Both the position numbers and the translations under genes were made by a program. Positions 40,316-50,491 of a DNA stretch of 64,000 nucleotides are shown here, one piece after another (positions within the stretch are counted from its first letter, which is position 1; every line of letters starts with the position of its first letter). This stretch comes from Thermogymnomonas acidicola JCM 13583 (GTDB taxonomy: Archaea > Thermoplasmatota > Thermoplasmata > Thermoplasmatales > Thermoplasmataceae). The stretch covers positions 124,001 to 188,000 of the forward strand of contig NZ_BBCP01000002.1 of assembly GCF_001316105.1 (NCBI RefSeq), given 5' to 3'. The notes beneath the pieces are model-generated. The model did not search any database. It worked only from the letters and a program-made list of their open reading frames with translations, and was not told the DNA's origin.

Positions 40316-41625
40316 TCAGCCGCTGTTTGTGACGTTCACTATCTGGTCGTAGGCCTGCTGTGGTGTCAGCTTGCCAGCGAACAGGTCCGCTATTGCGTTG
40401 TGACACTGGGCCTCCACTGCTGTGAAGTTGGTTGTGTTGTAGTTCCAGCCGTAGGCGAACGGGAACTGCTCACCCGCAAAGCTCTGTATGGGGGGGAAGT
40501 TTGTCCTGTACCATGAGGATTCGAGGATCGCTGTCCTGGAGGGCAGTGCCAGGCCCTTGGAGACCCACTGCTGCTCACCTGATGGCCCGGTGAAGAACTC
40601 CACGAACTGTACGGCAGCCCACTTCTGCGCGCCTGTCAGGCCAGCGTTCACCGCCAGGCCCACGTTGAACATCATCGTCGCATTCTGCACGTCGTAGGGC
40701 ATGAAGGCGTAGCCTATTGCTGATGTGTCGTTCTGGAAGTAAGAGCCGTTGGCCAGCAGCACTGGCACAGTCCAGGTGCCGGTAACGACCATGCCCACCT
40801 TGCCGGTCGCGAAGTCACCACCGTTCCAGCCAGCGCTGAGGTTGGAGTTCAGCCCGGCCAGGCCTGAGCTGTAGAGGTTGTACCAGAACTCAATTGCAGT
40901 GAGCAGTGGCTGGCTGTTGCTGGCCATTCCAGTGCCCGTCTGGTTTATCCACTGCCCGCCTGCCTCGTGCATGAACGCGAGTATCCTGCAAACTGCGGGC
41001 CCACCACCATGGGGGGGTAGTAGCCACTGCCACCGTTGGGGGGGAGCATGCTCATGTTGGCCTTAAGCTGCTTGAGCACGTTCATCATGGTCGTCCAGTT
41101 CCAGTGGGTGTAGTTGGTCGGATAGGGCACATGCTCGGCGTTGAATATGTTCTTGTTGAACAGGACAAAGAGAGGGCTCCAGTCCTTCGGCGCGGCATAG
41201 AGCTGGCCGTTCTGGTAGAATGTCTGCAGTATCGTCGGGGGGGCGAAACCGCTCAGGTTGTACGAGGCGTTCGCGGAGAGGTAAGGTGTCAGGTCAAGGA
41301 GGTAGCCTGCCTTAACGAACTCCGGAAGGGCGTCGTTCTCCATGTACATGACAGCGGGTGCAGAGTTCGTGGAGAACTCTGTTTCCAGCGTGCCATAGTA
41401 GTTGCTCGTTATGGGCACGAACTTGACAGTAACGTTGCTGTGCATGGCGTTGAACTCGTTCACCATCTGCAGGTCAAACTCGTACTCCTCGCCGCTGGAG
41501 ACCCAACCAGAAAACACTATGGTGGTCTTGGCCGGCGTGCTGTGCGCGTATGCCTCGTAGCCTCCCACACCAGCGATAACGATCACCACGACCGCTATCA
41601 CTGCAATCAGGTTCCTTCTCTCCAA
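40316..41625 (-). CDS. Sugar-binding protein of the CUT1 ABC importer (family 1)
   Basis: About 430 residues. TTG 41625 has GGTGAT three bases upstream. An N-terminal hydrophobic anchor (LIAVIAVVVIVIAGVGGY) precedes TTIVFSGWVSSGEEYEFDLQ, MVNEFNAMHSNVTVKFVPI, NSAPAVMYMENDALPEFV, LYAAPKDWSPLFVLFNKNIF and YPTNYTHWNWTTMMNVL. After a break near 40990 come GKVGMVVTGTWTVPVLLANG and WAAVQFVEFFTGPSGEQQW. This is the layout of maltose/glycerol-phosphate type binding proteins; Trp and Tyr residues likely stack on the sugar. It heads an operon with two permeases, an ATPase and two glycosidases, so the ligand is probably an oligosaccharide they degrade. Confidence 0.87.
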
Positions 41626-41973
41626 TGTATCACCTTCATTCTATACTAATTGTCGTTAGTAATAACTATATTCAGCTATATAAATGTATCCATGCGGTTC
41701 TCCACATATGTCCACAAGTATGTATCACCGTTACACGTGGCACCGGTAACTCGCCCGGGAGAGGAGTGCACTCCCAGTAATCACTCCGCGCCGGCACCGG
41801 GCATGGCACGAACCATACAGCATGGTGGTGTGCCGTGGATTCTGTCCAGTACGGGCCACTTCCTAATGTGATTGATAGGACATATTTCCTCTCCACAGCG
41901 AGTTCCGTCAAAACTTTCCACATACGCTCCGTGAACATGATAAGTTCATATATCAACACGTACTCTTATTTCT
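41626..41973. promoter_or_regulatory. Divergent control region, sugar ABC operon / second HTH_10 regulator
   Basis: About 350 bases between divergent genes. For the leftward operon a TATA box (ATTTATATAG on the reverse strand, about 41677-41687) lies about 55 nt before TTG 41625, leaving a short leader with GGTGAT. The expected start of transcription overlaps GTTAGTAATAAC (41654-41665), whose ends GTTA/TAAC are inverted repeats and could be an operator. For the regulator, TTCATATATC (about 41946-41955) lies about 25 nt before GTG 41974. GTTAC and GTAAC flank a CACGTGG-like core near 41730-41750. No gene is seen. Confidence 0.45.
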
Positions 41974-42655
41974 GTGTATATATATGAGATAAAGATTACC
42001 CAGAGTGATTGCCCACACATCGATGTAACGAACGAGTTCAGGGACGTTTACATACTCGTGATGAACACGATGGAGGAGATGGAGACGCAGAAGATGTTCT
42101 CTGTGGTCTATTCACGCTCCCAGGAAGACCTGACATCTGCCCTGAAGTTGCTCGACTCCCACAGGCTCGTGAACGAGCTCGAGCTCATCTCCAGGAGGCC
42201 CAACGTGGCCGCGATCTTTTACGAAATGCAGGAAACCTCCATGTACAGGAGGACTGCCAGGGAGGGCTTCAGGATACACCCGATGGTGGCGCACAGGGGG
42301 GATGGAGAGGTGGTTCGTGGTCTGCAAGAGGGACAGGTCCGCTAACGAGATATACAGGGCCGATGAGACAACACGCATACTCAGCGCCAGGCAGCTGAGC
42401 TCCGAGGAGTTCCTGCACGTCTATCCGAGCGTCTTCTACGACCTGCAGCTCCTGCAGCTCTTCGGCGACCTAACGGAGAGCGACTTCAGGCTCCTGAAGG
42501 TGGCATTCAACACGGGCTACTTCGAGTGGCCGCGCAAGGTCGACCTGGCTGAGCTCAGCAGGATCATGTCATTGCCGAAGAGCACGCTCTCTTACAAGCT
42601 CAGGCAGATAGACAGGAAGATCGCTAAGGTCGTTGACGAGAGGCTTTCCGGGTGA
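41974..42655 (+). CDS. HTH_10 (Bat-type) transcriptional regulator, paralog of 9206-9876
   Basis: About 225 residues. The N-terminal domain begins VYIYEIKITQSDCPHIDVT, sharing the QxDCPH element with the other regulator. The middle is MFSVVYSRSQEDLTSALKLL and VNELELISRRPNVAAIFYEM; the C-terminal HTH_10 domain is NTGYFEWPRKVDLAELSRIM followed by SLPKSTLSYKLRQIDRKI. One break at the G6 run 42296-42301. It is divergent from the sugar ABC operon and is its likely local regulator. The paired arrangement (one such regulator beside each ABC importer) supports ligand-specific control. Confidence 0.82.
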
Positions 42656-42799
42656 AAAATACTCCTATATAATCTTTTTCACAGGATGACGGGCCGTTTG
42701 CCGAATTCTTATACAGGTGGACGTGTATTCATGAGTATATATTGATTCTTCGCCTCCATGGACACAATATTTATTTAAGCACCCCCCCTAATAGACAAA

Positions 42800-44684
42800 A
42801 TGTCCTCAGGTGGGCTGCAGTGGCCCGCTCTGAAGATGTGGTTGAAATGGTGACGACGGAGTTTGGATGGTTTGAGGAGGAAGAGGAGGGCTACGCTGAG
42901 AAGTACAGGGGGGGAGCCGTGGACTCCCTAAAGATCGAGAACGGTGTCCTGCGGAGGTACCTGACGTACTTTGCGGCCCTCACCAGGCCGGACAATATCG
43001 TGCTGATCAGGGGGGGGACGAACTGGAGGGCATCATCTCTTCCCTTGTCAGCGAGGGTAGCTGATAAGGCTCAACGGTAAGACGTACCCCAATTCATACC
43101 TCTACAGGAGCGACCCCCAGCGATGTGGCCAGGTCGGAGAAGAACACTTACATATGCACGCCCGAGCGTGAAGACGCAGGGCCAACAAACAACTGGATGA
43201 ACCCTGCAGACGCACTTGCCAGGTTCAGGGACCTGGCCAGGGGGGGCCTACTCCGGCAAGACAATGTACGTTGTGCCGTACATACTGGGCCCGGAGGAAT
43301 CGCCTTTCGCAGAGACCGGCGTTGAGATCACGGATAACCCGTACGTGGTCGCGAACATGATGATGATAACAAGGAGCGGGAAGAGGGCCCTCGATCGCAT
43401 TGGGGAGAGCACCAGATTCGTCCTCGGGGTGCACGTCACGGGCAGCCTGAACCCTGAGGAGAGGTACATAATGCACCTCCCAGAGGACGACATGATACTG
43501 AGCGTGAACACGGCCTACGGAGGGAACGCCCTGCTGAGCAAGAAGTGCCATGCGCTTAGGATAGCGAGCGTGCACGCGAAGAGGGACGGGTGGATGGCGG
43601 AGCACATGATGGCCATAGAGGTCGTCAGGCCCGACGGTAGGGCCTCGGGATAACTGGCGCCTTCCCCCAGCGCCAGTGGCAAGACGAACCTCTCCATGAT
43701 AATGCCGCCAAGCGACATGGAGGGCTGGAAGGCGTACCTGGTAAGCGATGACATAGCCTGGATGCACAGCGTCAACGGCTCCCTGTACGCGATAAACCCG
43801 GAATACGGCTTTTTCGGCGTTGCCCCTGGAACGAACGAGAGGACGAACCCGAACGCCTGGACGCCATAAGGCACGACACCATATTCACCAACGTTGCCCT
43901 CACAGACAGTGGTGAGCCATGGTGGGAGGGCCTCGGGCCCAGGCCACCCCACCTCATAGACTGGCAGGGGGGGAGGGACTGCAACGGCTGCGAGCAGGCC
44001 GCACACCCGAACTCCAGGTTCACCACGCCCATCCTCAACTACAGACAGCTGAGTGCGAAGTACAGCGACCCCCCCAGGGGCCTGAAGGTGGACGCCATGC
44101 TCTTCGGTGGCAGGAGGAGCACCCTCGTGCCCCCCCTTGTCAGGGAGGCCAGGAACTGGGCCCAGGGCGTCCTCTTCGGCGCAATGCTCAGGGCAGAGAC
44201 GACCGCTGCCATAACAGGCAAGGTCGGTGTGGTCAGGCAGGACCCCCCCATGGCAATGATAGCCTTCTGCGGCTACAACATGGCGGACTACTTCAGCCAC
44301 TGGCTCAGGATGGGCAGCATGGTGAAGGATCGGCCTAGGATATACTACGTCAACTGGTTCAGGAAGGACAGCAAGGGGGGGGAGTTCATCTGGCCCGGCT
44401 TTGGAGAGAACATGAGGGTGATCGAGTGGATCACCGGCCGCGTGTCCGGCGAGATCACAAAGGGCATAGAGACACCCATCGGCATACTCCCAGAGGTGGA
44501 TGACATAAGGGCTCCTGGGGGGGTCAGCAGGGAGAGGCTGGAGGAGATACTCTCCGTGGACAGGGATGGCTGGCTCAGGGAATTGGACGAGGTGGAGGCC
44601 TTCTTCAGTCAGTTCGGTGACCGGTTCCCGGTGGAGCTGAGGAAAGAGATCGAGAGGATGAGGGAAGGCCTCGAGAACTGGTGA
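42800..44684 (+). CDS. pckG: Phosphoenolpyruvate carboxykinase (GTP)
   Basis: About 620 residues. It converts oxaloacetate plus GTP to PEP, CO2 and GDP at the start of gluconeogenesis. Landmarks: VGVEITD-type [35 protein letters not shown], the P-loop [36 protein letters not shown], the metal-site [44 protein letters not shown] and [14 protein letters not shown]. Family boxes SDPRG, TVPLV, RRDPMAM and DGKFxWPG each carry an extra Pro or Gly here from C7/G7 runs. The P-loop has Ser where many GTP-type enzymes have a reactive Cys. Breaks near 42830, 43025, 43100, 43250, 43665 and 43870. ATG 42800 is about 25 nt after TATA-like ATATTTATTTAAG. Confidence 0.9.
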
Positions 44685-44749
44685 TCCCCTTCTCTGTGTG
44701 GTGGGTCATGCCTATTGAGCATGGCCCGGAAACAATATTCTTTTGAACC

Positions 44750-44786
44750 TGTACAAAGAAACACTAATCTGTATACTTTTTGTACA
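44750..44786 (+). promoter_or_regulatory. Inverted repeat flanking the POR operon TATA box
   Basis: TGTACAAA at 44750-44757 and TTTGTACA at 44779-44786 are perfect 8-bp inverted repeats that bracket the likely TATA element TGTATAC (44770-44776) before the POR genes. A dimeric regulator bound there would block TBP access, so this is a credible operator. Confidence 0.5.
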
Positions 44787-44836
44787 CAACACGGTGGCAA
44801 TGGATAGAGGACGTTGTGAGCCTTGAACAGGCGAGG

Positions 44837-45985
44837 ATGAAGAGGATCGAGATACACTACAGGGGGATCTTCCAGAAGACGCTTGCGAAGCGCATCGGTG
44901 GCGACCTTGTCAAGATCGCTGTATCGCAGGGCAAGGTGGCCTTCTCTAACGGCAGATACAGCGATTCTCCCGAGAGGACGGTATACCTGCCAAGTACTTC
45001 GTCTACATGTCCGACGAGCTGTCAGAGGAGGACCTTGAGGCAGTGTGTGGTGCGAAGCTGGAGGCTGACAAGGTCGACATCTCCATAGTCCTGGACGACA
45101 CGATGATAAAGGGCGTTGAGCCTGGGCGTGGTACGGCATCAGGCCAGTCAACGATAGGCTTGTGGCCAATGCCGTGCAGGTCTTCGTGAGCAACCGCACC
45201 TTCGATGATATCCTCTCTCACCTGGAGAAGAAGGACTTCGCCTACAGGATCGGCATACTCCCGGGCGAGGCCAGCTTCTCAGGCCTCTGGTACTACAGGG
45301 ACGACGGCACGGACGTCAGGGTCCTCGGTGCTGTGGCCAGGGCAGACCCGGATGCGGTTGACATAGACCATGTGCTGGAGTACGTGGAGAAGAAGTACGG
45401 GAAGGAGAAGGCGGCCATGGCGAAGAAGGCCTATGAGGAGCTCAGGCTCAGGGATGTCAGGCCTGGAGAAGGGATCGTATGGCCATACCAGAAGCCTGTA
45501 CTGCCAAAGTGGACTGAGTTCCAGGAGGGCGTCGTGGTCGAGGGAGTCAAGGGGGGGCAGTTCAGGAAGGGGGGGCCCAGGGGGGGTACCCCCGAGGAAC
45601 CCGCACTTCAAGAGGGGGGGACGAGCAAGACGCAGAGGCCAGTGATCCGGTTCGACCTGTGCACCAAGTGCACGCTCTGCTGGTACGAGTGCCTGATGAG
45701 GTCTTTGATGTCACCCCAGAGGGCTACTACGACCCGCACTATGAATACTGCACGGGCTGCGGCAGGTGCGCCGAGGCATGCCCGGTGGAGGAGTGCATAG
45801 TGATGGTGGACGAGAACCGCTTCGACAGCTACGACAGCCCGTGGGAGATGTACAGGAAGGACCCGAAGGGCTACATAGAGTGGGTGGAGAGCAAGAAGGG
45901 GGACGAGAGGGTCGTGCCCTCATACGTGACGGGCATGGGCATGAGGGTTGAGAAGGGCAAGAAGGTACCGGCGAAGGTGAGGTGA
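44837..45985 (+). CDS. 2-oxoacid (pyruvate):ferredoxin oxidoreductase, fused gamma-delta subunit
   Basis: About 385 residues. The first 220 or so form the gamma-type domain (MKRIEIHYRGIFQKTLAKRI, SQGKVAFSNGRYSDSPER, KVDISIVLDDTMIKGVEP, VANAVQVFVSNRTFDDIL). The last 110 are a delta-type ferredoxin with two 4Fe-4S motifs: CTKCTLCWYECPDEVFDV and YCTGCGRCAEACPVEECIVM. The two parts are one chain. It passes electrons from the TPP-bound intermediate to ferredoxin. Breaks near 44985, 45122 and 45695. The start is uncertain: ATG 44837 fits the family, while ATG 44800 lies at the leaderless distance from the TATA box but in another frame. Its TGA overlaps the start of the alpha gene (ATGA). Confidence 0.83.
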
Positions 45986-47216
45986 TGGCTGTGGAGAGCG
46001 TTAGTGTTAAGAGCGCTTACGAGAGGGAGGAGCTGCTCAACGGCTGCCAGGCCGTTTCACATGCGGTCAGGCTCGCCGATGTGGACGTGGTGGCGGCCTA
46101 CCCAATAAGGCCGTACACGGAGGTCATGGACCAGATATCCAAGTTCATTGCAGACGGCGAGTTCTACGCTGAGTACATAATAGCGGACGGGGGAGCACTC
46201 CCAGTTTGAGATCGGCAAGCACGCTGTTTCAGTGGGTGCAAGGGCCTTCGTGGGCAGCAGTGGCACAGGCTGGATGTACGCCACCGAGGCGCTGGTGGCC
46301 ACTGCAACTGACAGGCTCCCCCTGGTCGCAATGTGCGGTAACAGGGCCCTGGACGACCCTGGTGCCTTCGGTGTGGAGCACAACGATGCCCTGATGCTCA
46401 GGGACGTGGGCTGGAACCTGGTGTGGGTCGACACCGCACAGCAGGCCCTTGACACGACTCTGCTGGCCTACAGGATCGCGGAAGACCCCCGCGGTCATGA
46501 TGCCCACAGCCGTGTCGCTTGACGGCGCCTTCCTGACGCACTCCCAGCACATGGTGAAGATACCTACCAAGGAGGCAGTGGACCAGTTCCTGCCGCCGTA
46601 CAACCCGAAGGTCAAGCTCGACCCGGACAACCCAGTCTCGATCGCGCCGCAGGCAACGAGGACTGGGTCATGGAGATAAGGAGGCAGAACTACGAGGCGG
46701 GCAAGAGGGCCAAGGGCGTCATATACAGGGCCTACAGGGAGTTCAACGAGATATTCGGCACCCACTACGAGAACCCCCCCTTCTTCGAGGAGTTCATGAC
46801 GGCGGATGCGGACTTCGTGCTGATCGGGATGGGCTCCATTGCGATGCCCGCCAAGGCGGCGGTGAAGGAGATGAGGAGGAAGGGCGTGAAAGCGGGGGGG
46901 TACATAAGCCTGCACTGGCTAAGGCCCTTCCCCCACAGAGGAACTGAGGAAGGCGCTCTCCAGGTTCAGGGGGGGCATAGGCGTAATCGACAGGGACTTC
47001 GCCATAGGCACTCCTGACCTGGGCGGTGTCCTGTTCCACGAGATCAGGTCTTGCATGTACAGGAGCAGCAGCAGGCCAAACATCCTGAACTTCATAAGCG
47101 GCCTCGGTGCCAGAGACACGAGTATAGAGGACTGCATGAGGATGATCGATATTGTGAGCCACGCGAAGGGTGACGAGACGGAGCAGGTCGTCACCTGGAT
47201 AGGCGTGAGGGAGTGA
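45982..47216 (+). CDS. porA: 2-oxoacid (pyruvate):ferredoxin oxidoreductase, alpha subunit
   Basis: About 410 residues. It has LLNGCQAVSHAVRLADVDVV and AAYPIRPYTEVMDQISKFIA (the pyrimidine-domain opening YPIxPxTxxxE of PorA), then FEIGKHAVSVGARAFVGSSG, LPLVAMCGNRALDDPGAFGV and DALMLRDVGWNLVWVDTAQQ, followed by a domain with YISLHWLRPFP and IGVIDRDFAIGTPDLGGVLF. It binds the 2-oxoacid side of the active site with the beta subunit. Breaks near 46192, 46490, 46660 and 46932. Middle gene of the gamma-delta, alpha, beta operon. Confidence 0.87.
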
Positions 47217-47222
47217 TGTGTG

Positions 47223-48244
47223 ATGGTTGAGGAAGAACTGACGAAGGAAGAGCTGGAGAGGAGGGCGAAGGTATACAGGGGGGGAGTGCACGACATAGAC
47301 CTTGAAGAGTACTACACCTCGGGCCACAGGACGTGCCAGGGGGGGTGCGAGAGCGCCCTGGTCATGCGCTCTTTCGCAAAGGCTTCCGGACCCAACACGG
47401 TCGTGACCGGGGGGGCAACTGGATGCATGTACGTTGCGAACACCTCCTACATGTCCACACCCTGGGCGGTACCATGGATGCACACCCAGCTGGGTGCCGG
47501 GGGGGGTTCGTCCGCTGTCGGCATGGCGGCGGGCCTCAGGGCACTTAAGAACAAGGGCAAGCTGAAGAAAGACATACCGCACGTGATAGCCTTCTGCGGT
47601 GACCTCGGTGGCGGTGACATGGGCCTGGGAGCGATCTCGGGTGCGCTGCAGACAGACTACGACCTCCTCATAATCATCTACGACAACGAGTCTGCCGCGA
47701 ACACGGACATACAGGCCACCGGCCTCACCACATGGGGGGGTGCACAGACCACATTTACACCGACAGGGAGCGTGCACAGGATAATGCAGAAGAGGTGGAA
47801 GAAGAACGTCATAGGCATGATGGCTGCCGGGCATCCCAACGTCAGGTACCTGGCCACCGCATGCGCAACATACCCTGCGGGTGATTACCTGAACAAGGTC
47901 AGGAAGGCACTGGCCGCTGGGGGGGGCCCACACTGATACATACCATCGACCCGTGCACGAAGGGCTGGGACTACCACCCGAGGTACACGGGCCTGATAGG
48001 CGAACTTGCTGTCAAGACCGGCATATTCCCCGACTACGAGATAATAAACGGCAAGGTCTACTACACCTACGACGCCAGGAAGAAGAGGGTACCTGTGAGG
48101 GAGTACCTGGAGAAGCAGGGCAGATTCTCGCACTTCACCGAAGAGGACTACGAGTACGTGCAGTCCATGGTCGATGAGATGTGGGAGGACTGGGAAATAC
48201 CTGGAGTGGTTCCGTTCCGCGGAGACCTGAAGGTGGCCGACTGA
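47223..48244 (+). CDS. porB: 2-oxoacid (pyruvate):ferredoxin oxidoreductase, beta subunit
   Basis: About 340 residues. It binds TPP and a 4Fe-4S cluster. Visible: GHRTCQGGCESALVMRSFAK (first cluster Cys residues; families have CxGC, here with an extra Gly from a G7 run), VTGGATGCMYVANTSYMSTP, MHTQLGAGGG, the TPP motif FCGDLGGGDMGLGAISGALQ with IIIYDNESAANTDIQATG, and THRIM-like SVHRIMQKRWKKN. After a break at the G7 run near 47923 it continues IHTIDPCTKGWDYHPRYTG and ends GVVPFRGDLKVAD. The alternative GTG 47220 is in frame; ATG 47223 is preferred. Last gene of the operon. Confidence 0.88.
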
Positions 48245-48289
48245 GGGGGGGGTAACAAATTATTTACCCATAATACAGTTTTGTATTTT

Positions 48290-49713
48290 ATGGAGGAGAT
48301 ATCTGCATCCTCGCTTGCCGGTGAGCTGGCCGCCATCGTTGGCGAGGAGAACGTTTTAACGGACGGCCCGGAGCTCATCCCTTACACCAGGGGGGGTTCC
48401 ATAGATTCCGGTTCACACAGGCCCCCCCTGGCCGTGGTATTTCCAGGGTCTGTGGAGGAGGTGTCCGGCATCATAAGGGTCGCAAGGCGCCTCAGGGTAC
48501 CGGTGGTGCCCAGAGGCGGGGGGGGTTCGAGCCCCCACCGGCGCCGTTGTCCCAGTGAAGGGCGGCATCGTCCTGGACATGAAGAGGCTGCACGACATAG
48601 TGGTTAGGGTCGAGGACGGCCTCGTTGAGGCCGGTGCAGGCGCAACACTGCAGGAGGTGGACGCGGAGTGCAGGAGGCACGGCTACTTCTTCCCCCCCTG
48701 ACCCGTCAAGCGTTCGCGTTGCAACGGTGGGAGGTGCCATATCGGAGAACTCCGGGGGGGGCATGAGGTGTGCCAGGTTCGGCGTGGTCAAGGACTGGGT
48801 CCTCAAGGTTGAGGCTGTGCTCTCCGACGGCACTGTGACGAGGTTCGGCGAGGAGACCTACAAGAACAGGGCGGGCTTCAACATCCTCGGCCTCCTCATA
48901 GGCAGCGAGGGAACGCTCTGCGTCTTCACAAGGGCGTGGCTCAAGATCATGCCTCTGCCGGAGAGGCTCAGGAGGTTTGCCATATTCTTCTCCACAATAG
49001 ATGATGCTGCGGAGTGCATCATGGACATTAGGAGGAGTGGGGGGGTGAACCCATTCATCCTGGAGTATGCGGACAGGCACGGCATAGAGGTCGCGAACTC
49101 CGTCAGAAAGACGGACTTCCCGGCTCCAGACGGAGGCATGCTCATAGTGGACATGGACTGCCTGCAGGGTTCGGAGCAGAGGGCCAGGCAGAAGCTCATG
49201 GAGGTTGTGGTGAGGCACAGACCACAGCTGGTGATGGAGGCGCAGACCAGGGAGGAGGAGGAAGCGATCCTTGAGGTGAGGAGGATCGCCTTCACAGCCC
49301 CCGGGCAGGCTCTACTCGGGTTTCATCGACGGTGACATAGTGGTGCCGCTGTCCAGGATAAGGGAGGCCATGGACGGTATAGAGAGGATCCGGGAAAAGT
49401 ATGGAGTGTACATAGCGACCTGCGGTCACGTGGGTGACGGGAACCTGCACCCGCAGATCGGCGCGGACATCAACAACAGGGAGGAGTGGGAGAGGGCAAG
49501 AGAGGCTGCCAGGGAAATAGACAGACTCGCTATCAATCTGGGCGGCTCGATAACGGGGGGGGAGCACGGGATAGGCTACCTGAAGCAGGACATGCTTGTT
49601 GAGCAGTTTCGAGCGAGATCCATGGAGGCGAACCTTGACATCATGAGGGGGGCCTAAAGAGGCTCTTCGACCCTGACAACATACTTAACCCTGGAAAGTT
49701 CGCCCTGGACTAA
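48290..49713 (+). CDS. FAD-linked oxidase, GlcD/D-lactate dehydrogenase family
   Basis: About 465 residues. The FAD_binding_4 domain has VEEVSGIIRVARRLRVPVVP, RGGG then SSPTGAVVPVKGG, ATVGGAISENSGGG and FGVVKDWVLKVEAVLSDG, then FNILGLLIGSEGTL. The C-terminal FAD-oxidase domain ends IATCGHVGDGNLHPQI, LGGSITGGEHGIGYLKQDML and FDPDNILNPGKFALD. It oxidises a 2-hydroxyacid such as D-lactate or glycolate to the 2-oxoacid. Breaks at the C5 run near 48531, C7 run 48692, C5 run 49301 and G6 run 49647. ATG 48290 lies about 28 nt after a TATA-like ATTATTTACC. The neighbouring POR suggests a lactate-to-pyruvate link. Its stop overlaps the convergent gene's stop. Confidence 0.87.
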
Positions 49714-50490
49714 TGCAGCACCGATACTATGTTATAGACTATGACGGCCATGGAGAGCACATAGGCGAGGACAGATGACCCATAGGACATCAGGAAAGCG
49801 TTCCTCCTCCTCTTGAGCTGGTAGGAAAGTGCAGTTATGAGGAGCAGCATTGCCAGGACAGTTATGTATATTATCACCGCGTCCAGTGGCCTTGCGGACA
49901 GGACCCACCTCATTGATGGAGAGAGGAGCGAGAGGGAGAACAACACGGTGACTGCGGCCATGAGCAGTGCCATGCGCCTCCTCCTGAAGCCGGTGAAGAA
50001 TACCACTGCGCCCACGGCCGCGTCAAAGTAGAGGACGCCCATGCTCACGCTTATGGCCGTGTCCGCGGCTGCGTCCAGGTGCGGCAGGAATATGAAGATG
50101 TCCCTGTGGGGCGTCAGGAGGAACAGTATTCCTAGCCAGGATATGATCGTGAGGAAAGGCGCGTAAAGGCTGTAGGGGAAGCGCGAATATGCTCCCCTTC
50201 CTTCACCCCCCCCATCCTGTGGCCTCGCGAGGAGTGGAGTGGCGAGCATTCCTGTGGCCTTGCTCCTCTGGCCCCCCCTCGTCCACGTATATTACAGGCT
50301 CATGCAGCACGAAAGAGGACGCAAGAGTGCTTGCCTCACCCTGCTGCCGGAGCCTGGCAGCACTGTCCCCCCCATTCTCTGCATGGTGTAGGTCAGTATA
50401 TAATATGCTGCAATGCTCGCCACAATGTACTGCGGTATGAACGCTATAAGGTCTGTGGGGGGGTGCAGGACGACCAAAAGGCAGCCTCAC
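49710..50490 (-). CDS. Polytopic membrane protein, third gene of a surface cluster
   Basis: About 255 residues in three frames. Opening VRLPFGRPAP, then FIPQYIVASIAAYYILTYTM (helix), a soluble stretch with GEASTLASSFVLHEPVIYV, then helices FLTIISWLGILFLLTPH, YFDAAVGAVVFFTGF, RRMALLMAAVTVLFSLSL, VIIYITVLAMLLLITALSY and SYGSSVLAYVLSMAVIVYNI. Breaks at the C7 run 50459, near 50360 and near 50270. The GTG start at 50490 is one base after the upstream stop. No signal peptidase or known family motif is visible. It may assemble or anchor the two secreted proteins encoded upstream. Confidence 0.55.
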
Positions 50491-50491
50491 C

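Noticed and set aside
46794-47933. 379-residue reverse-strand open frame across porA/porB
   Set aside because: It is the antisense shadow of the GC-rich POR genes; composition is Cys/Pro/Arg-rich low-information sequence without domains, while the forward frames carry clear POR motifs.
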